Program-made: the position numbers and the translations under genes
Origin: Gamarada debralockiae
Taxonomy: Eukaryota; Ascomycota; Leotiomycetes; Helotiales; Hyphodiscaceae
Direction: 5' to 3'
Assembly (NCBI GenBank): GCA_002803225.1
Contig: NXFV01000390.1
Location: 1-64,000, forward strand
DNA: 64,000 nucleotides
In this document: piece after piece, positions 48,687-62,145 of the stretch
How positions within the stretch are numbered: position 1 is the stretch's first letter
Layout: each line of letters starts with the position of its first letter
The notes under the pieces: generated by a model
What the model was told of the DNA's origin: nothing
The model's input: the letters and a program-made list of their open reading frames with translations, nothing else
Database searches by the model: none

Positions 48687-50475
48687 TCTGTTTTGTTTGC
48701 CGGGTGCAAATTGGTGGGAGATCGGGACTTCATGCCCTGTTTTTTGTTACTTTTATTTCGTTTGAACGAAGACATGCCTTGCAAGGCAGGCGAGGTGAGC
48801 CTCACCCTTTTCGAATTGAGACTTATTTTCTCCATCTCTGTGAGTAGCCATTTTGTCGTTTGTTAGATATTACAATATTGAATCTTTCTGAGATTCCTCG
48901 TCAATTGACAATTAACAATTTATGAAAGAAGGAAAGCAAATTAGAGGCCAATTCACGTAGTATCTTATAGTGCTTCTGCCAATTTCGGAAGACGTAACGA
49001 TGAAAAGGCCCAAAACAGACGTCAGTTCTAGGCTCCTACTTAGGATCAGTTACTCCGGAGTCAAAAATGCAAACAGGCTTATTAGAGATCGGGTGATCAA
49101 TGAAAGGGTCCATTATTCTCCCAAAGGGTCTCGACTCCCGAATAGAATTATCATGATGTATTTGAACGTTGCGCTAAACGTCAGAGCTCTTGAAGGAGCT
49201 TTGGTGGGGCATGATACGTTTTCGAATTGCCATAGCGTCGGAGGAACCCTTTTACCCCTCCTCAACAAACAGATACAAATATTTGCATTGCCCTCATCAA
49301 ACAATTCTTCAAATATGAATTTGAAGTCTTGCGCCGTGAGTGTCTCTGTCTTCTGTTTTCATTAAGATTCTCGTTTTCTCAAAAGCACAAACGCTGCGGG
49401 TGCCGGCTTTCAATTCTTCCCTAATACGGAGTACTCTGTAATCTTACAAGAGTCATAGATATAGAAAGCAGCTAGCTTCAAGCTCAATAGCTCGGGTATT
49501 GTCTTTCACTTTTTACAGTGTCAATTCGTCAGTGTATCATACCTCTTTTGAACTTTCACTCCTCTTCTTTCCTGTCTTACTTACCTTTGGACTTCTTGTC
49601 CACTCACCACTCGACTTGGTATCTCCCCGCACTTAAGTGGCAAAAGGAGAAGTACCTCCTTAAATCACGAGCAGCGAATAATATGAGAGGAAAATATTTG
49701 TGAGGTCTCTCGATAAGCCCCCTATCAAATCATCGAAGAGGTCGGATCTTCGATGGCGATGACGTCACTGGAGTTCGAGGGACGTGGTGTCTCTTTGTGG
49801 CTTGAGTTTTGGTTACCCCACCATGTCAGCCTGACGTCATGCTTCAAGGCACCATCCTTTGAAACAAAATCCGCAAAATCCAGGGTCCTCACTGTGGCTG
49901 ATCGGGAATGTGTCCCGAAACCCACCAATTAACAGAACATTAGGACAATTCTTCCATCAGCCAAGCAATTCGTGATTTTTTGACCCCTGCTCCTGAGTCC
50001 TGCCTTGATTGGGAGCACACACGATCACCCAGTATGTACAACGCTCAAACTCGTGACATCCACCACCACCTCTCAACATTGCTGAGCAGGTTTCATTGGT
50101 GGGCAGGTTGCATCTGGTTATCACAGCTCTGATTTGACGTCTCAGACTGGGATAAAGTTATTCACGATAATCAGCCCCAGTTCAGGGTCTAACTCCATAA
50201 GAAGTAATGATGCGTTCCACTCGTCATATCTCCAGCATCTTATCGTTAATAACAAGTTTGAGGCGTTCTCTCCTCCTATCAGAACTTTAAAAATCCCTTC
50301 CTTTAGCCTCTTCATGAACTGCAAATCTCTATATATCCCACCATGTCCAGCTCTCAACGACTTTCAATCCACTAACAACTTTACCTCCAAGGACACTATC
50401 AAGCTTCATACCAACACATCAACACATCAACCAAACAACCCATCAGCCAAATACCAACCTAACCAAGATATCAAT
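48687..50475. other. 1.8-kb intergenic region
   Basis: This holds the promoter side of the dehydrogenase and the leader of the small basic protein gene. A near-perfect palindrome, TACGGAGTACTCTGTA, lies at 49425-49440. No gene is supported; open frames such as 48970-49365 lack motifs. Confidence 0.5.
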
Positions 50476-50904
50476 ATGCATATGCGCACCAGACGTAACA
50501 ACATGGTCGAGACCAGAACGACCAAGCCGACTCTCATGACCCGTCTTCGAGGCCCCAACGCGAATACAAGAACGACGAAGACGACTACCAAGGTCGAGCC
50601 CCGTGCTGGTTATAATGCTGGCATCGGCCACACCAACAACACAACCACCACTCGAGGATCGAGATGGGGACGAAGCCGACGCACTGCGGAGCCGGTCGTT
50701 CACCATAGACGACATGCATCGATCGGAGATAAGATTAGCGGAGCGATGTTGAAACTCAAGGGATCCCTTACGCACCGTCCTGGTGTCAAGGTACATTCTC
50801 CCTGACTCCGTTATGCTTTGGACTTGAAACTAATTAATACACAGGCTGCTGGAACCAGACGCATGCACGGAACCGATGGACGTGGAAGTCGTCGTGTCTA
50901 CTAG
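50476..50904 (+). CDS. small basic conserved fungal protein
   Basis: Two exons, 50476-50790 and 50845-50904, give 124 aa from the first ATG of three in frame (50476, 50482, 50503). The third (MVETRTTKPTLMTRLRG) may be the true start. The protein is very basic and low in hydrophobic residues. It has a Thr/Asn/Arg-rich middle and a conserved-looking end, GDKISGAMLKLKGSLTHRPG, then KAAGTRRMHGTDGRGSRR. I recall similar small proteins in many ascomycetes, but no function is established that I can name. The intron joins PGVK to AAGTRRMHG. A long leader with CA-rich runs precedes it. Confidence 0.7.
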
Positions 50905-51450
50905 ATTATATGGGAAGGATGCATTGTACGATTATGGCGAGATATCCGGTTGAATGACCACGAGCGATGAATGGAATTTTGATGTATTATTATTTGCAAG
51001 TAGCCAGCGAGCTCTAGTGACATTATGTCTCAATGCTTTCTGTGCTCCTGCTTCATACTTGTACAACGTGACCGAGACGTGCAATGGGAAACAAATTAGA
51101 CGCCGGCAACATGAGTACGAAAAGAAAGGGCAAAAAGAGAAAGTGGCTCCGCTGCAAGTATTCAGTAACCATGTCAACATCAAAAACGAATCTCTCAGCA
51201 ACAACCCAGATCGAACCCCCCTCATGCAAATATCAATTGCACCCAGGCACATCCTCACTGAACTCGTTTCAGAAACAGATTAAGATCATCCTTGTGACGG
51301 TTATCAGTCAGATCAGGCCCAACAGCGACTTCGAAACAAAGCGACCCGCATGCAAATGCCGATTGTAAAGCACAATCTCGCTGCAAATCGTAGCATCGTA
51401 ACGTCCATCGTGACTCAAACATCAGAAACAACTCGAAAGACCAATACAGG
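50905..51450. other. intergenic region, convergent 3' flanks
   Basis: Nothing further is supported here. Confidence 0.55.
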
Positions 51451-53780
51451 TCAAGCCTTCTTCATACCTATTTCGTAAGCAGATTTGTCCCATTGCAACT
51501 CGTCGATATCCATGGCAGTACCATTGATAATATCATCTCGCAGAGAGAATCGATTGTCTCGCGCCTCTGGTCTTGGTCTGATATTAGTCGTATCTGGAGG
51601 TCTAGGGATCATAGACTTCTGGCCATTAGGACGTCTGGAGATGTCGGGCATGGAAACACCGGATCTAGGCAACTCAGGGTTCGCGAAAAGGCCGAGGCCC
51701 ATCCTCTCTTCGATTGCTTTTGCTTGCTCTTTAACTTTCTGGTTAGGACCCTTCGGTGCTAGAAGCTTTAGGACGGGGAAAGGGCTACCGACATCTGCGG
51801 AAACTTCTTCATGGGCTTCAGATGGCTGGGAAATGACAAGAATTTCGGAGGTACCGAAAGCTGGATGCTCTTTCATGGCTTTTTCCAATCCTTCTAGCTC
51901 TACCTTGCTTGGCGATGGGTGCTTCTTCTTTCTCTTGGAATGACATTTGAACAGCTCTCCATCGTTGGCTTGTGAACTCTCTCTCTTGACACCATCCCCC
52001 GAAGGCTTGTCTGTCTGGTTCGTGGCGGGTGTAGAGTCAATGTCCATGTCAGAGGGCCCCATGCTCGACGTGTCAGGATCAAACGAGGACCGGGAGTGGG
52101 CAGGTACGTTTCTAAGAGTTCTTCTCCCATCTTCTGCAAGTGTTGGCTCTAGGCGAATCCGAGGGGTTGATTGGGCAAGTGGACTTGAAGAGAAGAGAGC
52201 ATCGAAGCTTGTATCACAGGGTAGAGGAGAGCTTTTGAGCTTCTCCCCCCGTGGCAATGACTCCCCGGAACTTTGTGGTCGGCTTGTTGGCAAGTCAGGA
52301 ATGGTTTCAGCACTGGGGTCAATGGACATATCATCCTTGAGAGAAAGCTCGAAGTTAGTAGGAGTTCGTGTGATACTACTCGATCCTAGTCGCTCGGAGA
52401 AGGGATCCGTTAAGTTGGACTTTCTGCTGCGGATAGACCGACCGTCATCTGCTACGGGCTTGCGGGGAACATTGCCATGACCAGTCATTTGGGCGACTTT
52501 GATCTTCTTGAAGTTGTCACCTAGGAAGAAAACATAATTTAGTGACGGCTCCAGAATATGCAATCGAGACTTGATATCATCTTACCTTCGTTCAATCTAA
52601 TTTCCATGGCAGAGACACACTGCGAGAGATTCTCCTCCTCGTGCAACTCATTGAGGGAGTTATCAAGAAGATGATCATCCCTGACAGGGTCATGAGGTTT
52701 TCTGACACTACGAGAGTTAAGACGATCATTGATTGCTGTCCGAACCTTCACGATGACCTTGTTGTCCTTGATACGTCGCTTCTTGGCGGGTACGAAGGGT
52801 CCTTGTAGGAGGTTGCCAGAAGAAGCATTGGACTTTAGAGCATTTGGAGCGGGCAGCATTGCCTGAATCTTGGCACTGTTTATGGCAGTCTGCGTTGTAG
52901 CCATGCTGTCCTCATTCCCAGATGTCCAAGGCGTGATTCTGACTGTTGAGACTTGTCGAGATTTGGTAGCATCTTTCTGGACATTGACTGCAGGCCCTGT
53001 ATTGGAGACAGCATTCTTTAGGAGTACCGACTTTCTCTTGGAGGACTGTAAAGACTTCGGCGTTAGCAGGCTCGACAAGGAAAAAGTGTGAAAAAAAGGC
53101 AGGCTTGGTTAGTCCGGAATGATTTTTCCAATACAAAGCCAGTCTCTTGGAATGCGAATAACTCGCGAACTCGGAAGGACAGGAAATAAATTGTTTCGAG
53201 AAATACATACTCGGCGAGGTATTGGGGACGTCGACTGCTCTACAGAAGTACCCAAGAACTGGGACGTGAAGTTCTCCGGCAGGTCGAAGCCGCCTAAGAA
53301 TTGCGTCTCGTTGACCTTTCCGGCAGCAGTGAAAACAGGAGCGGTCTTCTGGGCCCAGGCATCATCTCTGTTGAACAACAATTTTGGAAGCTGAGGAAGA
53401 TCCTTTTCGGCGGCCGAGTCTACACGCGTAATAGCCATGCGCTTGCTTGGGTCGAATATTACTGTGGTGTCGTCTAGTAGTATGCTTGCCATCTCATCGA
53501 TACTGTTGGTATGATGGGAGGAGATGGTGTTTCTGATGAGTGGACTGTGGGCAGTCGATAAAGAGGTGGAACCTTTAGAGTAGAAGAGATTAGCTTCTAT
53601 GAACGCAGTGCCCTGTTGACAAAGCGTCTGATGCGGCGGTAGAGGCTCGGCCTGGGTAGAGAAGGCATAGAAGTGCTGACCTCGTTTCTTGCTGGTCTTT
53701 GACCTCGACGTGGCGCTCGAGTCTTGAAGAGAGGAGAAAGAGGGAAGAATCGACTTCTTCCTCTTTCCGTAAGTCAACAT
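51451..53780 (-). CDS. large low-complexity protein, probably nuclear, unrecognised
   Basis: Three exons, 53780-53211, 53045-52586 and 52520-51451, give 699 aa. I do not recognise the family. The start MLTYGKRKKSILPSFSSL is basic. Residues about 60-190 look ordered (NSIDEMASILLDDTTVIFD, ETQFLGGFDLPENFTSQFLG). The rest is Ser/Pro/Lys/Asp-rich with many possible phosphorylation sites and basic clusters (PAKKRRIKD, HSKRKKKHPSPSK) that suggest a nuclear protein. A helical ELEGLEKAMKEHP and a conserved-looking end, AMDIDELQWDKSAYEIGMKKA, bracket a last motif region. All joins are in frame and exon lengths sum to a multiple of three, so this is very likely a real gene. A chromatin or cell-cycle role is only a guess. 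Confidence 0.8.
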
Positions 53781-55687
53781 GGCGAATAAGTCGCGACCTT
53801 GAAAGGCCGGCTCCAGCCTATGCAGCTATTATGAAGTTGAAATGGAGGTTGGGAAATTGAATTGCCCGCGTGCAAGGTGAATTTGAGAGGATGATGGTAA
53901 GGAAGCCGGAAGGTGAGACTGCGAATGGAGGAATTAGAAGAGCTAAAGAAGTTTGTTTGTTGGTGGAAAGTTGCCATGCGGCAGACGTGGGGCTACAGAA
54001 GTCCGGAGTGCTCTTTTTCGATTCAATTTTGCAGGTAGGTGCATCCATTGTCGAGCTGTCAAAACGAAAGGCAACCAAATGATTCTTGATATTGCTGCTG
54101 TATAATAATTTTATTGGACTATGGAAGTGCCACAAGGCCTTCACCAAAGAGACTTTACTATCCAGTCAAGCCATAGGGGAGCCTTTGAGGAGACTTTATG
54201 TTCTCGTCCTCCAAGCAGGCACGACTGGCGACCGCTTGCACCCCAAAGAAGACAACCCATTATCAAGCTTCTGCCAGCGTCCTGATAGGGAGGGGAACTG
54301 GACGCATTCCGACATGCTTCATAGAGAGGAGCCTTCAACATTACTGGATTCATCTGGAGTCATTTTTAGGTCCACGTGACAAAAAAGAGGTACCGCAGAT
54401 GCCAAAGGACTCTGAGGCAATGCAGGTTCTGACAAACGAGATCTCGATCATTCCACTACAATAGCATTCGACATCCCCAGAAGACCCTTTCATTACCAGA
54501 GCGTTCCTTGAGACGTCGATACTGCACGTTGTTTATAAATGAGGAGGTTTTTTGTCCCAATTAACTGGCATGTCCTTCTGTGCCGACAAGGTCACAAAGA
54601 GGTTCTGATGCAGATCAATCTGGACAGTTATGGTGTTTGCAGTCTTTTGAATACAATTTTAGAGAAGCTATTACTCAGATGAGGTTCAAATAACGTTCGC
54701 AAGCTCCAAAAGCGACAATAAGGAGAGGCTAGGAGCTCCACTACGATGCCCATTATCCCACGTTTTCCCGTGCTGACGATACGGTACAGCTCTGCGAACC
54801 TCAAAACCCCTTCCTACCCGGCAAAACGTGGCAGACACGTCAGGGCAAGCAAACTCGGTTCACCACCTCCGGCCTGTTACCACTTTACGCCGCTGGTGGT
54901 ACGGCATTGATTGAAATACAAGACGTCAACGGCTTCACTTGCTTCATTAACGAAGGAAAGATGATTTGAACGACAGTAAGCTGTTGACGGCATATTCGAG
55001 TTCAATCGCTGAATCAGAGTAAGCACCTCAAGGCCGGGCCTTTCTGGAGGCCTGTCTGGAGTCCAAGTCGGTTGAAGTAGAAGGAACAGTTGTTCCATGG
55101 TCCATTTGATGCCCAGCATCATCTCCAAGTTCTGCCGGTGGGAGGTACTGCAGCTTAACATCTTCATGTATCCTTATTGTGGTCAACTGGACTCTAATTT
55201 GGTTGTTGTGTGATTTTAAAGGATATGGCAAATCCTTGGAGGCCTTTGAGGTCCAGAATTCTCCCTCTTTGTCAGCATAGTCGCATTGTCTAAAGTGCCT
55301 TGATTGGCTCTTTCCTCAACCCGTCCCAGCCCCTCCGCACGGAGAAAAAAGCTTCGAACATTCAGACGTAGCCGATGTGTCGTCCGAATTGTTGCACAGA
55401 TTGAAAACTTACTCTTATCCTACTCGAACAACTGTTCTCTTCTCAAGCAAACGCAACAATTTTTTAGTCTTTTCCTCGGGATAGTCTAGATTCACCAATT
55501 GAATGACACGGATTCGTAAGATCGACGCTACTTTATCATCCTCGGCGACTCAGCACCCGGACGCCACTTACCTTCTCGGAACCGTGTTATCTCACCGGCG
55601 TCACTTTTGGTTTCTTTTCTCCACACTTTCAATCGTCCTTCCGCGGTCCTTAACTACTGTCTACATTGCCCCTCAACTGCCGCAATC
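53781..55687. other. 1.9-kb divergent intergenic region
   Basis: This lies between the starts of the unrecognised nuclear-type protein (-) and HEM2 (+). The frames within it have no family content. A CACGTG lies near 54373. Confidence 0.5.
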
Positions 55688-56897
<1,210 letters not shown>

Positions 56898-57301
56898 AGG
56901 TTATGACATTAATGGGCGTATGGTCTTGGGTGCGGGCGTACTGGTGAGGTTATACAGTGTTAGATAAAATTCAGTTAGGAATACCACCTTTTCAAAGACA
57001 TAAGGAGAATATGAGTCTCTTGAAATCTGTATCACTCAATGCCCACGTATCAGATAATCCCAGGAATTCCACCTGCACTCAACATAATTTTTCGAGTCGG
57101 ATGAACGGTGGGAACTTTTGCCTTTGAGGGGCCCTCCTTTCCGATTTTGCAGGGGGGATCCCGAAGCCGAGCTAAGACAGCCTTGCACCATTGTGACTTG
57201 CAGATACTTAGCTTCAAGTCCATCAACACCATTCGGAACGAAATAATCATCCTCGGACGCGTCAATCTCACTGGCGGATCTCACACGAGGAGCTTCTCGC
57301 A
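56898..57301. other. intergenic region
   Basis: This is the 3' flank of HEM2 and the promoter of MCT1. No gene is visible. Confidence 0.6.
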
Positions 57302-58647
57302 ATGAAGCGCTTTGCAACTGGCTTGCCAAAGCCATGTAGCTCCATACGGCGGAAAGGCCTCACTGATGACGCCATCAAGGGGAACACACTCCCTCCTCGA
57401 CCAACTCATCATGCACAGTTTTTGGGCACACGACATCATGTACGACACGCATCGTCGAAATCCGCGCGGCCACGGACTGCTTTGTTCTTTCCTGGTAACC
57501 TCTCTTCATATCCCGTTCATTGAATCTTGAGTCATTGGCATGTGCTGACAATCAACAAGGCCAGGGAGTACAGAAAGTGGGCATGCTCACCCCATGGCTC
57601 GAAGCCTTCCCCTCCACTGCAAAACCCATAGTCGAAGAAATAGATTCTCTTCTTGGCTACAAGCTCTCGAAAATCATCGAAGAAGGGCCTAATAGTACGC
57701 TTACTGCTACCGAGAATGCGCAACCTGCCATCATGGCTACCTCTATCCTGATCCTCCGAATACTAGAGCATGAATTTGGATTCAAGCCACCTGAGAGAGT
57801 AGATGTTACGTTGGGACATTCGCTGGGCGAATTTGCTGCTTTGGTTACAGGAGGCTTTGTGTCGTTCGAGGACAGTTTATATTTGGTACGGAAACGAGCA
57901 GAGGTTATGGCTGAGTGTTCAAGGCGAGCTTGTGCGGAACATGGTGGAGAATACGGGATGGTAGCTTTGGTTACAGAGCCTGATCATCTCATCCCACTGA
58001 TCGACGCTATCCACGAGTTCCTTGGACACCATAGCGCAGGCTCGAAATCGGAGAGTGCAGAAGATGTACCGCCGATTCAGCAGGTATTAATTGCGAATAT
58101 TAACAGCAAGAATCAGATTGTGTTGAGTGGCAATATTGAACGGATAAAAACGCTACTGGCGCATGTTAGGCAGTTTGGTGGGCATGATCCTAGGGCGGTT
58201 AGGTTGAAGAGTGATAGTCCGTTTCACAGTCCGTTGATGAAGCCTGCGGCGAAAGCTATGCAGCGGTTATTGGAAGGAAAGAGCAGAGTTAAGGGAAAGG
58301 AGGATCAAGATGTGGTTACGTTTCCGGGCGTTATGGAATGCATCAGCAATGTCAGCGCAAGGCCATTTCAAAGCAAGGAAGACTTGAAAGATCTGTGGGC
58401 ACGGCAGTGCGTGGAGACTGTACAGTGGTGGGATAGTATAAAGTTTCTGGATCAGGAAGAGCATGTGCGTCGCTGGATTGGCATTGGACCAGGTCATGTG
58501 GGCAGGAATCTTGTGGGCAAAGAGGTCGGAATGCGTGGGAAGGACGGGCTGAAAGGTGGGGGAGTATGGGGGATCAGTCATCCCAGAGAGATTGAGGAGG
58601 TTCTCAAAGCTTTGGATGAGACAGAAACTCTTACAGATGTGGAGTGA
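57302..58647 (+). CDS. MCT1: mitochondrial malonyl-CoA:ACP transacylase
   Basis: Two exons, 57302-57494 and 57560-58647, give 426 aa. The N-terminus (MKRFATGLPKPC..) is rich in Arg, Ser and His and lacks acids for most of 60 residues, as expected for a mitochondrial presequence. The intron splits the Gly codon of the family opening FFPGQGVQKVGM. The nucleophile is Ser152 in GHSLGEF, the catalytic His is in PFHSPLM, and the TENAQPAI and LIANINSKNQIVLSG segments are typical. The enzyme loads malonyl groups on the acyl carrier protein of type II fatty acid synthesis, which supplies octanoate for lipoate. It differs from cytosolic type I synthase by being stand-alone. Confidence 0.93.
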
Positions 58648-59096
58648 GGGCCATGGGACAGCTTGGGATTACCGTGGACCTTGGATCGGGCCACATTTTG
58701 ATATGGCTGGGGAATACAGAGGCCCTGCCAGCATTAATTTAGGATACCGGATGGAGAGCCATCTCGGATACTGGCTCATGTCCTTTCAATTCATGTAACC
58801 TTAGAGTACATACGGGATACATATGGGACGGACGGAGCCATAAATGACAAGGCTACGAGGCTGTACCGCGCAAGTCTGCTGAAGACATTTTAATGAAATA
58901 TGAACTGCTTACCCTGTCCATTATTGAATAAATCTCAAGTGGATCTTTCAATCCATGATGATGCTGTGACCTCCCGTAATAGGGTTTTGCTTAACAGGGC
59001 TGTGAAGATTCGCAGCCTCGTCCACCAATTCTCAAATCTCGGCTCGCTGAATTTAACCTCCAAATCGAGCTTCAACATCCATTCTGCAACACCACA
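58648..59096. other. intergenic region
   Basis: Nothing is supported between MCT1 and the sedlin gene. Confidence 0.55.
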
Positions 59097-59796
59097 ATGG
59101 CAACAATACCATCAATAGCCTGCCTAGGCGTAATCGGCAAAAACGTACCTCCCTCTTCCCTCCCCTCCCATCCACCCATACCTCCCCCAAACTAACGCAA
59201 CACAGAACAACCCTCTCCACATCTCCATCTTCCCCTCAGCCCCCACCAACACTCCCCTTCGCACACCCCTCCAATTCTCCCTCCTCCTTTCCAGCACACT
59301 GGACATCTTCGAAGCGCGCTCGAAAACCCACTCTTCCACCAACGGCGGGCTTTCCGGAGACTTTGGACTGTTACATGCGATTGATGAGCGGCTGGCTGCG
59401 TATGGTTTTGAGACGAATACTGGAGTTAGGTTTGTGGTTGTTGTGGATATGAGGGGACGGAGTGGGTTTGGCTCTTCTTTGGGAGGGGTGGGAGAGGGAG
59501 GTGGGAAGGCTGGGGCTGGAGCGGGGAGTGGGCTAGGGCTGAGGGAGGGGGAGATGAAGGTCGTGAGTGTGGATGGTGGCGGGTGGAGGGATTCGAGAGA
59601 TTGGGCTGACAGAAGGAAACAGGTATTCAGAGCTATGCAAGCAGCGTATGTGAGGTTACTGCAGAACCCGTTCTATGATCCGGATGAGTATAGTCCGCCT
59701 ACGGGACGGGGTGGGAAGAAGATAACGAGTAAGAGGTTTACGGATGATATGAGGAGAATTGGGGAGTCTTGGATACCAGGTATAGGGGGTGTATAA
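59097..59796 (+). CDS. TCA17: TRAPP-associated sedlin-fold protein (TRAPPC2L/Tca17)
   Basis: Two exons, 59097-59144 and 59206-59796, give 212 aa. Residues 1-16 (MATIPSIACLGVIGKN) join NNPLHISIF after the intron, the typical longin-like start of TRAPPC2L. SLLLSSTLDIFEARSK, DFGLLHAIDERLAAYGFETNTGVRFVVVVDM and FRAMQAAYVRLLQNPFYDPDE are family segments. A Gly/Ser-rich insertion of about 45 residues splits the fold between the last two. The protein would stabilise the TRAPP II complex, which activates Rab GTPases at the late Golgi. It is convergent with AFG1, with 160 bp between stop codons. Confidence 0.87.
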
Positions 59797-59955
59797 TTGT
59801 GGATGGCAAGAGTTTACGAGTTAGGTGTTGCATTGGAAGGCGTTTGGGAAATTGGGGCATTTTTTAAGCAAGGCGTCAATCCAGAAGGCACATTTTGGTT
59901 TCATGATATTCCAATTCCAATATGGATAATTCGCAAGTGCGTTTATTCGTCAACA

Positions 59956-62145
59956 TCATTTATCGTTTCTTTGATCCAATCCGTCTGGGCCTTGTCCCCA
60001 GGCGCCAGCCTTCTTACCCCATTTCATCATACCCCAAGCATGTGTCCAGCCAAACTTAGGCGGCGGATCTTGTTTCTTTCTGAATGGACTCGCAGTCATC
60101 TTCTCCCTTTCCTCCAGCTCCTTTCCCTGTAGTCCCGCAGGTCTATCCAACTCAAACGACTCTCCCAGTTTCACATCTCCCTTCGCCATCGACGAAGTCT
60201 GAGAAGCCAGTGGGCTTGAAGCAGACGAACGCTCCCATATCCGAGCCTCAATGGGCAAAGGTCTCCACCACCCTGGGTCTGATCTCGCATGCCATCTCGC
60301 ACCACACATCTCCCACAATCGGCTCCTTGCTCGTTTATACGCAAATCGCTCATCTTCTCCAGTGAAAGAGCTCGTGATACCGAAGTCAACTTGTCGCCTG
60401 ATCCCGTTGCCTTTTCCTGGGACAGGACCAAAATCGGAGTCTTGGTCCGGATCATAGCCAGTCTTTGGCTCGTCAGTGTAGGATGAGACGTTGGGACGAA
60501 AAGGAGATGTCTGGTCTTGGTAGATTTCAGATATGGTTTCTGGGTAAACTGCATCACTTCCATCGTTTTCGTCTGCTTTGGCCACGGTCCCTCCTGAAAA
60601 GGCAGATTTTACATGCGTCTCTGGGAAGAAGAGGTCATCTGGACCTGCTTCGGCTCGGATTATGAGCTTACATCGAGCTTCGTAGAGTGCGTCCAAAAGA
60701 GTGATTAGCCTTCTAGCTTCATTCTTTTGGCTGAGATGAAGGACTGGGACTTCGTCGAGAACAAGAGTGTGGAATGTGGAAGCTAGTGTGATATAGTCGG
60801 CTGGGCCTAATGTTCCTCCGCACAGAGTTTGGAAACCCCAGTATGTTACTCCCTCCAGGTGCTTCGGCACAGGAACTTGTCTCCCATATACGAGTAAAGA
60901 TGTCGACTCCCACGGAACAGGAGTGGGTACGTCGGATGGCAGAGCTGAGTGAAGGGTTCCGTTCCAGGCTTCCTCATTACCTGATGATGAGAGCAGATAC
61001 TTATTTGGTGTTGTCTTCTTGACAACGATCGATGACTCCTCGTTCAGGTCTGATTTTGAACTTCCCGAAATCTTGTCAAGCGCGCTCTGCTCGTACTCCA
61101 GTCCAAGATTGCCGGGCTCCAATTTCTCCAGTCCTGCAAATACCCCAATCGTTTCTTCTCTCATAGTCTCGGCAATCTCTGTTGCCTCAGCATCCATTTC
61201 CTCTGCCTCTCGCCTTCGCCAATCACGCCCACCATTCATCTCCCAAATCTCGCACCGAGCTTTCAAAACATCGACAAATCCAGCATTTTCGCTATTTGCC
61301 CGGAACACTCCCATCGGCATTCCTCCTCCACCACCTCTAAAATACTGCCAATTCTTCACAAGTCCTCCTCTCGGCGGTGCCGTAAAGTCCATTCCACTGG
61401 CTTTAGACAGCTCATCAGGCATCCGATTAGAAGATGCAATAAGGACACCGCCTAATTGAAAGAAGGATATGAAAAGGGTACTGAGAATCTTGCTCGCAGC
61501 TCTATCGGGTAACTGAAATTCGTCTAGAAATAAAATAGGAGAGTTCTCTATCATGTCTTTTGCCAGCCATAAAAGGCTGTGCTCTGAATCGTCGTATCCT
61601 TTCATCCCCTCAGATCGAGATTTTCTGAGTTGTTCTAGTCGCGCCAATATTTCTAACATGAATGTATTGAAGTGCCATCGCCGCTTCTTCTTGTTGGGCA
61701 GACTGTCTGCCAAGAGATCCAGAAGCATGCTTTTGCCCGTCCCAACCTCTCCATGAAGCAACAAGCCCCTGGGTGAGTCAAGACTCATAGCAGCTTCATG
61801 GCTCGTTAACACTCGTGTCAAGGCGAGTGTATCTTGCAGCTCTTTCTTTTGAAATAGGTGAGCAAATAAGGAATTTCGTCTCAATGGATGTCCAGGCTCC
61901 GCTATCGGTCTTTTCTGATTTTGATGTGAGGTATCTTTAACCGCTCGACTGAGGGCTTTGAGTCGAGCTCCATATTCGGTCTGTGGAGAATAATCTTTGA
62001 GTCCGTGATAGAGTTCCTGGAGCTTTAGAGCCAATCTGTGCTGTGCGGGGTCGGGATCAATTGTTTTTTTGCTCAACAGTGATCGATACAGAACCAATGG
62101 ATTGGTAATTGTAAGACCAGTGGAAACGGGCAGTGGTGGTGGCAT
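59956..62145 (-). CDS. AFG1: AFG1/LACE1-type mitochondrial AAA-like ATPase
   Basis: This is a single-exon gene of 729 aa. It has Walker A GEVGTGKS (132-139), Walker B ILFLDEF (204-210), the sensor segment IASSNRMPDELSKASGMDF, and PVPKHLEGVTYWGFQTLCGGTLGPADYITLASTFHTLVLDEVP and the FTGEDERFAYKRARSRLWEM stretch near the C-terminus. All are features of the AFG1 family, which sits in mitochondria and helps remove surplus or misfolded respiratory subunits. The protein is longer than yeast Afg1 because of acidic and Ser-rich insertions near 330-380 and 530-590, and a basic tail. The N-terminus is weakly basic and may act as a presequence. ATG 62145 is the first in the frame. Confidence 0.92.
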   Translation of the reverse strand: MPPPLPVSTGLTITNPLVLYRSLLSKKTIDPDPAQHRLALKLQELYHGLKDYSPQTEYGARLKALSRAVKDTSHQNQKRPIAEPGHPLRRNSLFAHLFQKKELQDTLALTRVLTSHEAAMSLDSPRGLLLHGEVGTGKSMLLDLLADSLPNKKKRRWHFNTFMLEILARLEQLRKSRSEGMKGYDDSEHSLLWLAKDMIENSPILFLDEFQLPDRAASKILSTLFISFFQLGGVLIASSNRMPDELSKASGMDFTAPPRGGLVKNWQYFRGGGGGMPMGVFRANSENAGFVDVLKARCEIWEMNGGRDWRRREAEEMDAEATEIAETMREETIGVFAGLEKLEPGNLGLEYEQSALDKISGSSKSDLNEESSIVVKKTTPNKYLLSSSGNEEAWNGTLHSALPSDVPTPVPWESTSLLVYGRQVPVPKHLEGVTYWGFQTLCGGTLGPADYITLASTFHTLVLDEVPVLHLSQKNEARRLITLLDALYEARCKLIIRAEAGPDDLFFPETHVKSAFSGGTVAKADENDGSDAVYPETISEIYQDQTSPFRPNVSSYTDEPKTGYDPDQDSDFGPVPGKGNGIRRQVDFGITSSFTGEDERFAYKRARSRLWEMCGARWHARSDPGWWRPLPIEARIWERSSASSPLASQTSSMAKGDVKLGESFELDRPAGLQGKELEEREKMTASPFRKKQDPPPKFGWTHAWGMMKWGKKAGAWGQGPDGLDQRNDK

